DNA of 64,000 nucleotides from Zopfochytrium polystomum (Eukaryota; Chytridiomycota; Chytridiomycetes; Chytridiales; Chytridiaceae): NCBI GenBank assembly GCA_025765615.1, contig JAIVFJ010000055.1, positions 1 to 64,000 of the forward strand, read 5' to 3'. Shown piece by piece: positions 35,435 to 47,190 of this stretch (position 1 is its first letter; each line of letters starts with the position of its first letter). The notes under the pieces were generated by a model. It saw only the letters and a program-made list of their open reading frames with translations, ran no database searches and was not told where the DNA came from. The position numbers and the translations under genes were made by a program.

Positions 35435-36550
35435 GCATGTGAGACTGTGCTCTCTAAATCTCCTCACCCTGGGTTGGAGGTGGAAATAGAGCAATGGCCT
35501 AAATACCAATCCTATCTAATGAAAAGGGGGCAAAAGAAGGTGTCTGGGGGTAGAGACAGGAAAATGTATTTGGAGTCTACTAAAGCCCATCATCAAACAC
35601 AAAAGAAACTCATTTTACACAAAAAGAGCAGCTATCACACATCTAAAAGGGAAACATAAGAAAGTGTGACAAAGGTGGCACAATCACAAAAGAAACTGCA
35701 AATGCCTCTGGTCCAAGACACAGAGAAAGCCCAATGGCAAAGCCAAAGGGACCAAATCACTCGGTAAGGAATGAGACTTTGGGCAACAAAGGGGGTGCCT
35801 AAGGCAGCACCAACCAATCTGTGCCAGCTCCTTCCCAAGGCAGAAGCCAAGGGAAAAGGCAAGAGAGTGGGGAGGAAAGTGGCCAGATCCCAACCTGTTG
35901 GAGCCACCACCTTGGAGCACCAGCTCCCTCTCTGCCAAAGACAAATTGATGGAAGTTTCGAGAATCGAAGGTGGGGAAGGCAGGAGGAGATGCTAGCACG
36001 TGAGACGAATATAGCGATCGGGCACAACTTTGGGTGGATCACGAAAGATACAGTACCAGGCAGCGAGTCCACAGGCGTCACAGGATAGGGTGAGGGAGGG
36101 AAGCCGGCCACGGATACGTGTCAGTTAGGTGTTGCCATGAGACCAACCAAGACACAGTGGGAGGGTGGGAGTGGAAGGGGCGGGGTGATGCAAACTACAT
36201 GAGACGGATTCAGCAGCGATCGGGGAGCTCGAGGTGGGCCGCGACACCGAGCGAGCAGTCGACAGTCTGTCAAGGGAGGTTGGTTTGGGACGTCGACCTT
36301 GGAAACCAACCTTGGACGGTGACGATGCGAAGAAGAGAGAGACAGACAGACCGAGATAGAATAAAACGCTGACCGCCCGTAAATTTAATTCCATTTTTAG
36401 AAACCGAAGCGCCCGCTCTCTCTCTCTCTCTCCGAAAACAAAACAACGAGAGAAGCAACAACGAGGGCCGCAAACGGAACACAAAAAACTCAAAAACAGC
36501 AAATCAAGCGAAGCAAAAAGTCCGACTGTCGCGCAGGCGCGGGAGACCCG

Positions 36551-36594
<44 letters not shown>

Positions 36595-36608
36595 TTCGCT
36601 TGCTCAAC
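35435..36608. other. Transition to GC-rich host DNA, no gene called
   Basis: GC content rises from about 35,650 onwards. It contains a (CT)n tract near 36415-36432 and a 44-nt poly(A) at 36549-36592. Open frames here are low-complexity or antisense. Confidence 0.4.
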
Positions 36609-37390
36609 TCACGCCCACGCCACCGCCGCCGCCACCTCACCCAACGGTCGCACTGCGCACCAGCCCGTTCCACACGCTGCGCACGTCCGCCGCCGCAACA
36701 TGCAGCTCCTCCTCCCACCCTTGGCCCCGATCCAGAACCCGCCGCCCAGCCCACCCAGCCCGTTTGCACCCGACGAAGACGACGATGAAGTCGATGACTG
36801 CGACGACGACGCAGCGTCGTAACCAAACCCGAACCCGTACCCGTCCGCCGAACCAGCGGCCGCCGCGCTTGCCAAGGCCGTGGCAGCGGCGATAGCCGCC
36901 TGTTCCCTCGCCGCCTTTGCGACGCCTTGGCGTCCACCTCACCCAGCCACTGCACAAACGGACCGTACCCCCCGTGCTGCACCGCCGCACCCGCAGCAGC
37001 AGCAGCAGCAGCAGCATCACCACCACTGGAAGCAGCGGCAGCCTCAAGCATCCCCACAAGCGCCTTGACGCTCGCGTAGAACCGCTGCACCTCAGCGTGC
37101 TCTGGCGACACAAGGTCCACCATGCTTGTCAGCAGCTGCTGCAGGCTGAGCGGGTTGTTGTTGATGTTGCTGGTGTTGCTGTTCGTGCTGCCGGGCGGCG
37201 GCGCGGCTGCAGAGGGCGGTGTAAGATGATGCGGAAGAAAAGCAGTGACCAGCAACAGTTGCTGTTTGGGCGGCGGCGACGACCGCGCCGTCCGCACAAG
37301 CCCGCCCACCAGCGTCCGCGCAAACCCGGCCGCCGCCGACGCCGCAAAGCCCGGCAGCGCCCCGACAACGCCTGCCGCCGACGCCGACAA
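36609..37390 (-). CDS. Hypothetical Ala/Ser-rich host protein
   Basis: Starts at 37390 with an Ala-rich stretch (M-S-A-S-A-A-G-V-V-G-A-L-P-G-F) that could be a targeting or membrane segment. A Pro/Asn-rich linker and a helical block L-Q-Q-L-L-T-S-M-V-D-L-V-S-P-E-H-A-E-V-Q-R-F follow, leading to G-E-V-D-A-K-A. Near 36905 the coding frame appears to change: the continuation A-K-A-A-R-E-Q-A-A-I-A-A-A-T-A-L-A-S lies one frame over and runs to 36609 with Gly/Ser-rich sequence. The other frame runs into a poly(A) and codes for poly-Phe, so it is unlikely. No domain family recognised. Confidence 0.4.
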
Positions 37391-37519
37391 TCCATCCTCT
37401 TCCAGCTGACGGGTTTAGAGCAAAATGTGTCTTGCCGAAGGCATTGCGGACTCCATTTACACCGGCTGAGCCATTCATTCAGTCAACAGAGTGCGGAAGC
37501 GCACACACGCAGACACACA

Positions 37520-37551
<32 letters not shown>

Positions 37552-39543
37552 GTGCCTGGCACGCAAACGGCACGCTTGCCTGCCGCAGTCCCTCCCTGCG
37601 CCCAACTCTTCACTCTTGAGGAATGACATGGTTCATAGCCGACTATTGCTGGCCACACCGATTGGCGATGATTCGGTCTGCTTCCGAGCCGCCGGTTCCC
37701 GCCGCTAGCCGGCCCGCCCACTCAGTGCCGTCCACCCACTGTGGGCTGAGCCCGCTCCAACAAGAATCAAATTCACATTCGATCTTGCCTCAACTTAGTG
37801 ATGCTACGCTCTGCACATGCTGCGCCGCGGCGACGCCCTCAAGCCGGCCGTCTCCACCGCCCTGCTGCCGCCGGCTGCATCCACCGCCACCCACTGGTCG
37901 CAGCCGTCGTCGTCCTGCTAGCTGCTGCTCTCTTTTCTGTCTCTGTTAAATTATGGGAGCTCATTTTGTTACAGATTTTTTGACAACTACTGAGAGCTCC
38001 AAATCACTTGGTGGAGGTGGAGCAAAAGAGAGGGAAGGAGATCGCAATGTGAATGGCTGTGGATTTTGTAATACAATCACAATATGGATATCGCAACTTA
38101 TGTGGTGTTGGGAGGGGTTAATTGTATCAAAGCCAGCATACTTGGCCCTCAACCACTGAGCTAGCTGATACAATATTGACAAAGGGCCAAATGCCGCCTT
38201 ATCATATCAATCGGAAGCCTTAAATATTACAGCGGCTGAACAGACTTCGAATACGTTGCAATTTGTTTTTGCAACACGTAGTAAAAATTCTTCTTCAGCC
38301 TCGTCGCAGCCAGGCTGGCAGCAGAAGTCGTTTTGGGCCAAACTTAACCTGCAAAGGCTACTTAACAGAAACCTCCGCCAGGACCTCGACGTTAGCACCT
38401 TCCTAATGTACTTTTGACCAATCAACACATTTAGCATACTCCCACAGCCACCCACTGCCGTTCTGGAAAAAAATTTCTAAGAAAAAACGAAAATCCTTTG
38501 AGGCCAAGTTTAACTTGCACAGACCCAAGCCCAGGACGTGAGGGCAGGACCAGTAAGCAAACCACATGCGTAGAACACGATTCCAGCGTCGAAACGGTGG
38601 TGGGCTGTGTTTCCGGGAAAAACTTATAAGTGAGGACCAATTTTTTTTTTTTTGGGCCAACGTTGACCAAAGGCTACTTAATAGAAACCTCCGCCAGAAC
38701 CTCGACGTTAGCACCTTTCTAATGTACTTTTGACCGATCAACACATTTATCATACTCCCACAGCCTTCCACTGCTGTCCTGGAAAAAAGTTTTAAGTGAG
38801 GGCTGAAGAAAAAAAAATCGGAAATTCTTTGAGGCCAAGTTTACCCTTGCACAGACCCAAGCCCAGGACGTGAGGGCAGGACCAGTAAGTAAACCACACA
38901 CGTAGAACGCGATTCCGGCGTCGAAACGGCGGTGGACGGCCTCCTCCAAAAGATTTCCTGAGCGGAAGTGTTTTTTGGATCTGGAGTTTGCAGAAAACCC
39001 TGCAATATCCCCTGCTTGCCACTAATCGACCCGCGTTTTTTTTTGGCAGATTCAGAATCCTCTTGCAATTCTAGCTTAGAGATGTGACACTTAGAACGTC
39101 GTATCACATCATCTTTGTGCCGGTGGGAGAGCTCAAAGTGTGGGTGGTCACTGTCGATGACGTAAACGATCAAAGTGATCGACGTCTTTTGCACGGTTGG
39201 GTCTGGGACAATTCCGTACGTTCTCTAGGTTTTGGGGAGGCAAAAGAAAGAGGTTTGGATAAGTCGCGATTCCGGCGAGTTTGGAGCTTGCCTCCATGTT
39301 CAAATTGAAGAGTATGCCATCGGCATAAGGTATTTCGTGTGAATGATTTGCAAAATACGAACGTTACTTTCCATACCAGTTCTGAGTGATCGAGAACCGA
39401 TCTCAGACATGGAACTCTGCCCACGCACAGGCGGGAGTGCCGGTATGCGGCGGAATCAAGGCGCCGTACTCACTCGAAGTCGGTCTTTGGGGTTAAAGTA
39501 AATGTTTGTCAGACAACTTCCACTTACGAGACTCGCTGTCCTG

Positions 39544-39581
<38 letters not shown>

Positions 39582-39790
39582 GCAGGTCGTCGACCGACAG
39601 CGACCAACTGGCAAAAGCGTCGCCGAAGTGCTCTTCGAACGAGAGAATGAGGTCCAAGTAGCTTTGGCTTTTTTCTTTTCCTTTTTTTTTTTTTTTTTAT
39701 CTCTGTCGCCAGCACAGCACCAAATCACAGCGAACTTGACTTTGTTGAAAACCAAATGTAATAAACCAAAACCCGGGTCCATGGTAACAA
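37391..39790. other. Host spacer with microsatellites and a tandem duplication
   Basis: An (AC)n tract lies near 37510-37552. A tandem duplication (38332-38651 and 38652-38960) is listed separately. A (CT)n tract lies at 39541-39585 and a T-run at 39681-39698. No supported gene. Confidence 0.45.
38332..38960. repeat. Tandem duplication, two diverged units of about 316 bp
   Basis: Unit 1 begins TTTGGGCCAA...AAAGGCTACTTAACAGAAACC and unit 2 TTTGGGCCAA...AAAGGCTACTTAATAGAAACC. Both continue through ACCTCGACGTTAGCACCTT, CATACTCCCACAGCC, GAGGCCAAGTTTA and CCCAGGACGTGAGGGCAGG to CGTCGAAACGG. About 90% identical by eye; they may be relics of a dispersed repeat. Confidence 0.75.
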
Positions 39791-40347
39791 TCACACCAGC
39801 ACATCAGCCGCCGCCCCCAGGAACGCTCTCTCCGCCAGGAACCGCAGAATCCCGCCAATCCTCCGCGCGCTGCGGCTCTCGCAGCAAAAATACAACCGCT
39901 TCCAGTCGAAGCCCCGGCCGCCGCCGCCGCCGCATTCCCACCCCGCGTACTCCGCGACGGTGCGCACTGGCACCCGCGCAAAGCCGTCGCGGCGGCACAG
40001 CAGCCGCCAGCCGCGCGTGCGGCCGAAGCGGTACCAACCCCGGGACGACGACAGCAGCGGCAGGGCGGGCCCTTACCAGGCTCAAACTGCCCATCGTAGC
40101 AGAACGAGACCGAGCCACCGTCGCCACTGTCGTCCCGTGCAACGTCGGCCATGCGGTACCAGCAGGCACTGTCGTCGTCGGCCAAGTCCGGATCAAAGTT
40201 GGGCTCCGCCTCGTCGGTGCCCTGCGCGTCATCGCCGATCGGATCAATCCGACAGCTGGACTCATAATCGATGCCAACCTTGGACCAGCGACTACTGTGG
40301 TGGAGGAGACCTTTTTTTGGATCATCCGATGCGAATCGCCTAGCCAT
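39791..40347 (-). CDS. Hypothetical acidic host protein, one frame change
   Basis: From the ATG at 40347 (M-A-R-R-F-A-S-D-D) the first 95 codons are acidic and compositionally normal (D-S-A-C-W-Y-R-M-A-D-V-A-R). At a GGGCCCGCCC tract near 40065-40075 the sensible reading moves to another frame with G-W-Y-R-F-G-R-T-R-G-W-R-L-L-C-R-R and F-D-W-K-R-L-Y-F-C-C-E, stopping at 39791. The W-Y-R ... G-W-(R/E) motifs occur on both sides, which supports one protein. No family recognised. The frame change may be a sequencing error in the G/C run. Confidence 0.45.
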
Positions 40348-41154
40348 AGTTGCTGTGCAGTTATTTTCGCACAAGCGGTGCGTCTCGGAGCGAGTTAACA
40401 CTTCACGGATCACCTAGATATCGCGGCTTCCAGCGCTGATTCACCAAAGTGCAAGGTATTGACACCGCATGCGAGTTCTCGATTGGTCTGCGCTATTGAT
40501 GCTGCAAATCACATTTTTAGCCTGCGTGAGCTGATAGACCTTCCGCCGATGCACATGGCCGCTTCGATTGATCTGGTTCGCTTGTTTGTTCGTTGGTCGG
40601 TATTTTCCAAAAATGTGCTTGACTCCAACCTGCGAAGCAATTTTGTTGTGATTGTTTCCACACACAGGTCCCTCATTGGTGCAAGGCAGGTCGGAGAGCG
40701 AAGTCAGAGAACAAACAAACAGAAACAAACAGATACGAAATTCAGAAACCCCCTCCTTCTTCTCCTCCTGCGTACAAAGTCAGAGAGTTGGCTTCGGCTA
40801 AATGGGATTAGCCTACAATAGCCAAGGGCTTTCTAGAAAGGGGCGGACGGACATATTGGATGCTCCGATAACGCTGAACAGTGTCGGCGCTTTCTTGGTG
40901 TCCGGGAAGATATCCGCTTCTTCGTTCATTGCGAATGGGAATGTGGGTTTCATGGATCTTCCGCTTTTCCTTCTTTTCTTTCTTCCTCGCACATGTCGGG
41001 CCCGCCTCTCTTCATTTTCTTCTCTTTGTTGTTTTTTCCCTCTATCACGAACTATGTTCAATACAATCCCTCTTGTCTGACTCGTGTTCTGTTTACTTTT
41101 CCAGTGCTTCCTGTAAGGTACGATGTATTGGGCACACTCACGCACACACACGCG

Positions 41155-41204
<50 letters not shown>

Positions 41205-41279
41205 GCAATACAATATGTGCACCCCCGTTCTCAAATTCTGCGTGGAGTTTCACCCATCGAATCGCCACCACGCCCACTT
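40348..41279. other. Host spacer with (AC)n tract, no gene called
   Basis: An (AC)n microsatellite lies at about 41138-41201, and a pyrimidine-rich stretch at about 40965-41060. Open frames at 40459 and 40802 lack support. Confidence 0.4.
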
Positions 41280-41900
41280 CTACTTTTTCCGTCCACCACC
41301 GCTCGCCGGCTTGGCCGCTTTCTTTGCCGCCGGAGCCGCCGCCGCCGCCGGTTTGGCCGCCGTCTTCGAGCTCCCCGAGCCTGCCGACTTCTTCCTCGCG
41401 CAGCCCGCCGCGCGGCGGAACAGCCCGCCTCCATCGCGCCTAAGCAGCTCGCACGCGTCCGCCGGGATGTGATTCTTGACCAGCACCTCCTTGTTCAAGT
41501 TTGCCCAGGTCTTTGTCAGGCCCGACGAGCCCTGCGTGTGCTTGACCATGTCGACGTGCCCGTCGTTGTGGAACCCGGGGATCTTGTCAGTGTTTATCTT
41601 GAGGACGCCGGCATTGTCGCCGTGGTTGTTGATCTGTTGGGCGCGCTTCTTGTCCTTGGTGGTGGAGATGTACTGCGAATCGGTCCAGCCGTCGGTGTGG
41701 TCGGAGGGGGAGCGGTGAGTGGAGCCCGGTTTTTGGGCGGTGAGGCCGTTGGTACGCCAGGTCTGGGCTTCGTTGGAGTTGATGGCGCGGTAGAGATAGC
41801 CGGGGGCAGGGCTGGGGCGAGCGAGAGTGGAGGGGAGGTGGAGGAGGAGGAGGGCGAGGAGGGAGGCCGTGGAGAGGAGGAGGAGGATGGGGGAGCGCAT
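41280..41900 (-). CDS. Secreted ADP-ribosyltransferase-like protein with H1-like tail
   Basis: 206 codons. An N-terminal signal peptide (L-L-L-L-S-T-A-S-L-L-A-L-L-L-L, cleavage likely after T-L-A) is followed by a domain of about 120 residues with Y-L-Y-R-A-I, Q-Y-I-S-T-T and N-K-E-V-L-V. This R ... S-T-T ... E order, with A-Q-Q-I-N-N after STT, is the R-S-E signature of mono-ADP-ribosyltransferases related to enterotoxin- and pierisin-type enzymes. The last 45 residues are Lys/Ala/Ser-rich (A-K-P-A-A-A-A-A-P-A-A-K-K-A-A-K) like a histone H1 tail. No intron. A secreted effector acting on a host or on nucleic acid is possible; target and activity are inference. The catalytic-glutamate region shows N-K-E-V rather than a clear E-x-E. 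Confidence 0.5.
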   Translation of the reverse strand: MRSPILLLLSTASLLALLLLHLPSTLARPSPAPGYLYRAINSNEAQTWRTNGLTAQKPGSTHRSPSDHTDGWTDSQYISTTKDKKRAQQINNHGDNAGVLKINTDKIPGFHNDGHVDMVKHTQGSSGLTKTWANLNKEVLVKNHIPADACELLRRDGGGLFRRAAGCARKKSAGSGSSKTAAKPAAAAAPAAKKAAKPASGGGRKK

Positions 41901-43405
41901 TGCGGTAAGATGGGCGTCGACGAAGGTTGGACCTCTGTTTGACTTTTATATCATTGCTGGAGGGTTGACGCAGAATTGAGAGAGGCGTTCCCACAGAAAG
42001 CAGTGAGGAGAGTTGATGCTCGAGCAGTGGAGCATCGCTTCGAAACCAAGGCTGAGCCCATCCGAACGTTGGTGGATTTGGTGCTGCCTTTAAGAAAGTG
42101 ATACGAAGGCAAGTGAAAGGTAAGCGTGTCTGTTTGCGATGCTGGGAAAGATAGTTACGCGGCGCTCGGGACCAGCAGGCTGAGCGAGAAGCAAGCGAAC
42201 CGGAACGTAGCGGAACGAAAAAAAAAAAAAAGAAAACGAAAATGAAATAAAATTCAAAGGTGAAAGAAAAGGGAGAAAATCGACCGACTCGTTGCCGGGT
42301 CTACGCGGAACTTTCTTTGCGTGATCTGTCCAAAGCCTGAATTGATGGGGCGCAGACGGCTCTGCGCTTCTCTCCTGCCACTCTTCCACTCTTAGCCAAA
42401 TGTACTTTCGTATTCTCTATCACCCCCCACAAAATCATTTTGCCGCTCGCTCCGCGGCCGCTTGTTCCTCCTCATCATCTCCTGATCTCTCTCGCATACC
42501 AGCCGCAATAAATACAATCATAACTCACTATGAACCTCGTTTCGCTGCCACACCTTCTCCTCGTCGTCTTAAAGCGGTTAAGCGTCTGTCTTTCCAGTTC
42601 CGTTAGGTACTATTGTTGAACCCAAACACACATACGCACATGCACACGCACACACTGTCTTCGTTCATCACCACTCACCGGCTTGGCTGCTTTCGCCACC
42701 GAGCCACCGCCGCCGCCAGTTGAAGCTGGAAGTATGGCGGATGCCAAACTTTGTTTTTCTTTGTTTTTTTTTTTTTTCTTTTCTTTTTACGAAGTGCAAG
42801 GTTTTTTTTTGGTTTTTCGAAAGCGCAACAGAATGAAATTAAAACTTTCTGAACTAAGCAGGAAAGTGGGAGAGGGATTGGGGGGAGGGGGGAAGGGGTT
42901 GGGAAGGTTTTCCATGCCGCCTTCCGCGTCAACAGAACACCAGCCCAAACACCTCGACCTCCCCTCCACGCTCCACCCCTCCACCATATCCTCACCTGCC
43001 CTGTCACTGTTGTTGCCGCTGCTGCGGCCTCTGCTGCCCGATTTTGATCGGTAGGGGCCTCATAATTTCGTGCGTTGGCCCGTTCTGGCCCGGTCGCTGC
43101 GCCGGTCGCGTTCGGGCGGACGTACTTCGTCGGTGACGAGGTAGACTGGCTATTGGTGGTGCTGTCGGCGCGGGGGCGGCTTAGGGGAGGGTGGGGCTGG
43201 AAAAGCGGGAGTGGGGAGGGATTTCCAGTTTGAATGAATTAAGAGAAGCAAGCAAGCCGGCAAAGTGCGACTTACATGGCGGTCTCTTGAACGTGATAAT
43301 AAACAAGGGAAGGATCTCCATCTTTTTATTTTTCTTCTATTTTTTTTTTATTATTCCACGCAGCCAGAGGCTGCATGATGGGAGAAGCTGAAATGCCTCG
43401 CAGGT
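41901..43405. other. Host spacer, partial tail duplicate, no gene called
   Basis: 42662-42740 (CATCACCACTCACCGGCTTGG...) resembles the 3' end of the secreted ART-like gene at 41293-41350, in the same orientation, suggesting a decayed partial copy. T-runs occur near 42764-42778, and a G-rich stretch near 42870-42905. Confidence 0.4.
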
Positions 43406-44310
43406 ATGGCAGACAAGCCAAGATCCTTGAGAGAACCAAGCACGTTTCCGTGCACAGGCCACCCCAGCCGACAACTTAGAAACATGAGCACTACACTTGA
43501 TCTGCCCAACCCAAGGCCCTCCGCCCACCACCAAGTATCATGGCATCAAACACAGCGACCCACAGCACCAAGCAGCGATATGCACTTCTCACTGACGGCA
43601 TACTGGCTGGCTTCGCAGGATCACATGATTGCTAGTGCCTGCAGCCTACCAACTCCCACAGGATACTACTGCGAGACAGCCACCAGTGACGAAGTTGAAA
43701 ACATCTCGATGCACCTTTCGAAGGACATCCCCAAACCCCTGCAGGCCGACTTCCAATCTGCCGCTACCGTCGCTGCAGGTACTCCACCCACCAGAGCGGA
43801 AAGGAAGGAGTTTTCCATCGCCCTCCACGGTTTGTCTGAGGCGAAAGGGAAAATCAATGGGCTCCTCTGTACGCACCTTGACACCACTCCCCTCTCAATC
43901 TATGAGGCAGGTGGCACCACTGTCCAGGAACGTTTTTCTGCACTCACGAAGCATGTCAGTTACTGAAAGGAATATCGGATCGCTGTTCTCAAGCAGGATG
44001 TCATGAGGGCAAAGCCGTCATCAGAAGGTGGTGACGGAGCTCCAGAGGGCAGCGTACCCTAACACTGCGGCCGCCAAAGCAACCATCGCAGTCAACATTC
44101 GTACCGAGCAAGCAGAAAACTTCTACCTCAGGGTTTCCGACGCAATCGATTGCCTGATCCTCCGCGACAAGAGGAACGACTTCTTGGGGATGTACAATAT
44201 CATTCTGGCCCAATCTGTTGATGCTGATCAAGCTGCTCGTCATTCAGGCGCTACTAGCAACAACGTCACCACCTGTGTGCTGGCTGCGCCTGGTGCCCCC
44301 AATCTCTAGC
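43335..44310 (+). pseudogene. Decayed ORF of unknown origin, possibly repeat-derived
   Basis: One open frame (43406-43966, 186 codons) has T-S-D-E-V-E-N-I-S-M-H-L-S-K-D-I-P-K-P-L and R-A-E-R-K-E-F-S-I-A-L-H-G-L-S-E-A-K-G-K-I. Similar-quality coding continues in another frame (44016-44309: T-E-L-Q-R-A-A-Y-P-N-T-A-A-A-K, F-Y-L-R-V-S-D-A-I-D-C-L-I-L-R), with stops between them. The 5' side, a T-rich stretch then TTATTCCACGCAGCCAGAGGCTGC, resembles in layout the end of the LINE at 15,100 (T-run, ATTGTTCCAGCCCC-AGAGGGGCTGG hairpin). It may be a relic mobile element or a dead host gene. Confidence 0.35.
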
Positions 44311-44673
44311 TGTCTGCTGTCCACACACCTAAAAAAAACCCAACGGAAAGTTAGGGGACACTCACAAAGGTGGGGAAAACATTCATTTTGTACAAGAAAA
44401 AAGCAACCCCCAACGAACGGAAAACTAGATAAGTAGAACCCCCCCCCCAAGCCACCTTCTCGCCAAAATAGTAGGTGCAGAGAAAAAAAAAAAATAGACG
44501 AGTTCTTACGTACAGGCAGCTTTGCATAATACCTCGGGTTTGCAGCCAAACAAAATTAACCAAAGATTGGGGCGTGTGTGTGTGGAAAGTAAAAAAAAAA
44601 AAAAAAAAAAAAAAACCAGAAACCAAAAGAAAATCGAGTGACAAAGAAGTAAAAAAATAACACGCTGCGGCCG

Positions 44674-45890
44674 CTAAAAGTTGGTCTGCCTCTGCGCCGC
44701 AGCCGCCGCCGGGGCGTACCCGCCGAACCCGCCGCCGGCGGCGCCGGAGGTGGCGACGGCGTACGACGGCGAGTGCAGGGACGGGGTCGGGCTCGCGGAG
44801 AACTGGGTGGTGTGGCCGCCGGCGGAGCCGGCGAAGGACTTTGCGGTGGGCGAGTAGGGCGAGTGGGGCAGGCCGTTTCCTCCGGCGGCGCCGGGCCCAC
44901 CGAACGACTTCGACGCGGGGTTCGAGCCCGGCGAGGGGGGGTACGCGGCGTTGCCTTGGTGACCGGCGTGGTGGAGTGAGGCTGGCGGCGGCTGCGGGGC
45001 GGTGGGAGGCGGCGGACTGGTTGTCGCTCGAGTGCTCGGACTGTTTCGCGTAGAGGAGGAACCTCGTCATGAGGATGTCGAGGAGCAACAGGGTCGGGTA
45101 GGCGCCCTTGACCATGGAGGTGAACTTTGAAAAGTTCTTGAGCGTCAGCGTGGTGGACGGGTCCAGGCCGGGGTTGCGCATGACAAAGTTGAGGACGGCG
45201 ATGACGGCGGTGTTGAACAGGATGACGGAGAAGCGCGGGAGGGACGAGTTGAGCAACGTTTTGACGACGTTTGCGGTGTGAGCTGCGGCGAGGACGTTTG
45301 ATTTCTGGATGTGGTCGACGACGTTCCAAAAGAGGAGGACCATGAGGACGGCGTCGGCGAGGATCCAGATGATGTAGACGTAGTTGTGCGCCAGCGCAAT
45401 GTCGTCGTCCATCAGGATGTTGTGCTGGAACCGCAGGCGGCCGATGTTGACGCGGCAGCCGACGTAGAGGACGAACATGGCTGCGAGAAAGTAGTTGACA
45501 GCGCTCTCGACGGTCTTGTTTTTGAGGACGATGCGGGTCTTGATGTAGGAATACACGATGACGGTGGACTCGTGCGGGATCCAGTTGAGCTCGTTGACGA
45601 GGAGGAGCCAGGCGAAGGCGGGTGCGTCCTGGGTGGGTGCGAAATACCTGCAGTTTGCGCCTGCGACCCAAATGTTTTCGATCAAGGTGCCGAGGAGGCC
45701 TCCGACGGCGTGGGCGAGGAGGACGTTCCAGAGGGACTTGCGTTGGGAGAAGGACCACGAGTAGATGATGAGGGCGCAGCCCATGAGCTTGCTCCACTGC
45801 TGGCCGCCGCTGAGGGGCTCGAGCCAGCAGACGTCGAAGCGGGTCTGGGCGAGCGGGGCCGCCGATGACGAGGGTTGTGCTGCTGCTCAT
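44674..45890 (-). CDS. Seven-transmembrane protein, unknown function
   Basis: From the ATG at 45890 (M-S-S-S-T-T-L-V-I-G-G-P) the frame must change once in a CCCC tract near 45860 to enter the long hydrophobic frame. That frame has seven hydrophobic segments, including A-L-I-I-Y-S-W-S-F, L-L-G-T-L-I-E-N-I-W-V, Y-F-L-A-A-M-F-V-L-Y-V-G, I-I-W-I-L-A-D-A-V-L-M-V-L-L-F and A-Y-P-T-L-L-L-L-D-I-L-M-T-R-F. A second change at another CCCC tract near 44995 leads to a Pro/Ser/Gly-rich cytoplasmic tail ending at the TAG at 44674. The family was not recognised; the layout is that of a fungal receptor-like or scaffold membrane protein. Both breaks are single-C differences and may be base-call errors. Confidence 0.5.
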
Positions 45891-46199
45891 GAGTCTGGGG
45901 TTGGCGAGCGACGACTGAAGACCGAACGACTGACGACTGACGGCTGACGACTGACGACTGACGACGAAACGACTGGCAAGAACGACGCACCGACCCGATC
46001 GACCCGAATTTCGTCTCTACTTTCTATTGCTGTGCGCTGCTGCTGCAGTGATGCTGCTCGCTCGCTCGCTCGCTCGCTGCAAAAATGCGTGTGTTTGTGT
46101 GTGTGTTTGCGCCCTGCCCTCGACTGGTTCCAAATGGAAATTCGCGCGCTCTTTATCTACTCGAGAAAGGGAGAGAGCGAGCGAGAGAGAGAGAGAGAG

Positions 46200-46266
<67 letters not shown>

Positions 46267-46671
46267 AGGGTTACCCTAAGAACACATAATCATGAAGAAG
46301 CGAGTGAGTAAATATTCGGTGAATTGACCGTCCATTCCACATTTTTTTTTTTTGTTCATTTCATTTCATTTCAAAAAAAAAAAAAAAAAAAAAACGGGCA
46401 CGGAGGTGCGTGGGCGCCTCAAAAACAAAAACAAACCCTTTTTTTTTTTTTTTTTAAGGGACCCAATCACCAATCACGACCGGATCCGACAAACCAATCA
46501 ACTCCCTCCCCAGAAACTCACCAAAAAACACTCGGAAAAAAAAAATAAAAAAAAAGCAAAATTTGCGTGAAATTGTGCTTCTTTGAGGAGGAGTCTCCTC
46601 CCCTCCCTCCCAGAACAAAAAGGATGATAAACTTGGCACACGTGGGAAGACCAATTTGGCGAAATGAAGCC

Positions 46672-46708
<37 letters not shown>

Positions 46709-46728
46709 GTTTGAGTACTCTTCTTTTT

Positions 46729-46771
<43 letters not shown>

Positions 46772-47135
46772 CACACGGCCACTAACGCGAGTCGGGTTTT
46801 CTCCTCTCATGTTCTTTTTTGTTTTGTTTTGTTTTTCCTTCAAGAGACAGAGAGAGCCCCCTCTTAACTCCACCGATCGACGGACCAGGCAGGGGCGGAA
46901 CCCGACAGGAACCCGACAGGAACGACAGGGAGAGGGGCGGAGGGACAGGATGCCATTCAACCATCCCACCACCACCAACCCGATACCGCACAACAACCAC
47001 AGCAAACAACAAACAAACAAGCAAGCAAAAAAACAAACAACAGCAACAACAACAACGGGCTGCTGATGACATCAGTCCCCCGAAACAAAACACGGAAACT
47101 ACATACTCGAGGGGAAGCAAAGAGAGAGAAAGAGA

Positions 47136-47190
<55 letters not shown>

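Noticed and set aside
36609..37713. Plus-strand Arg/His-rich ORFs
   Set aside because: Shadows of the Ala-rich minus-strand frame and of an AC microsatellite.
38110..38182. tRNA-like sequence on the minus strand (A-box-like TAGCTCAGTGG and a GGCCA...TGGC arm)
   Set aside because: The B box is poor (TTTGATACAA), position 33 is not T, and the acceptor arm does not pair well; it may be a SINE or tRNA relic.
40459..40821. 120-codon plus-strand ORF
   Set aside because: No family signal, and its 3' half is low-complexity Gln/Lys/Thr; an overlapping minus frame is equally open.
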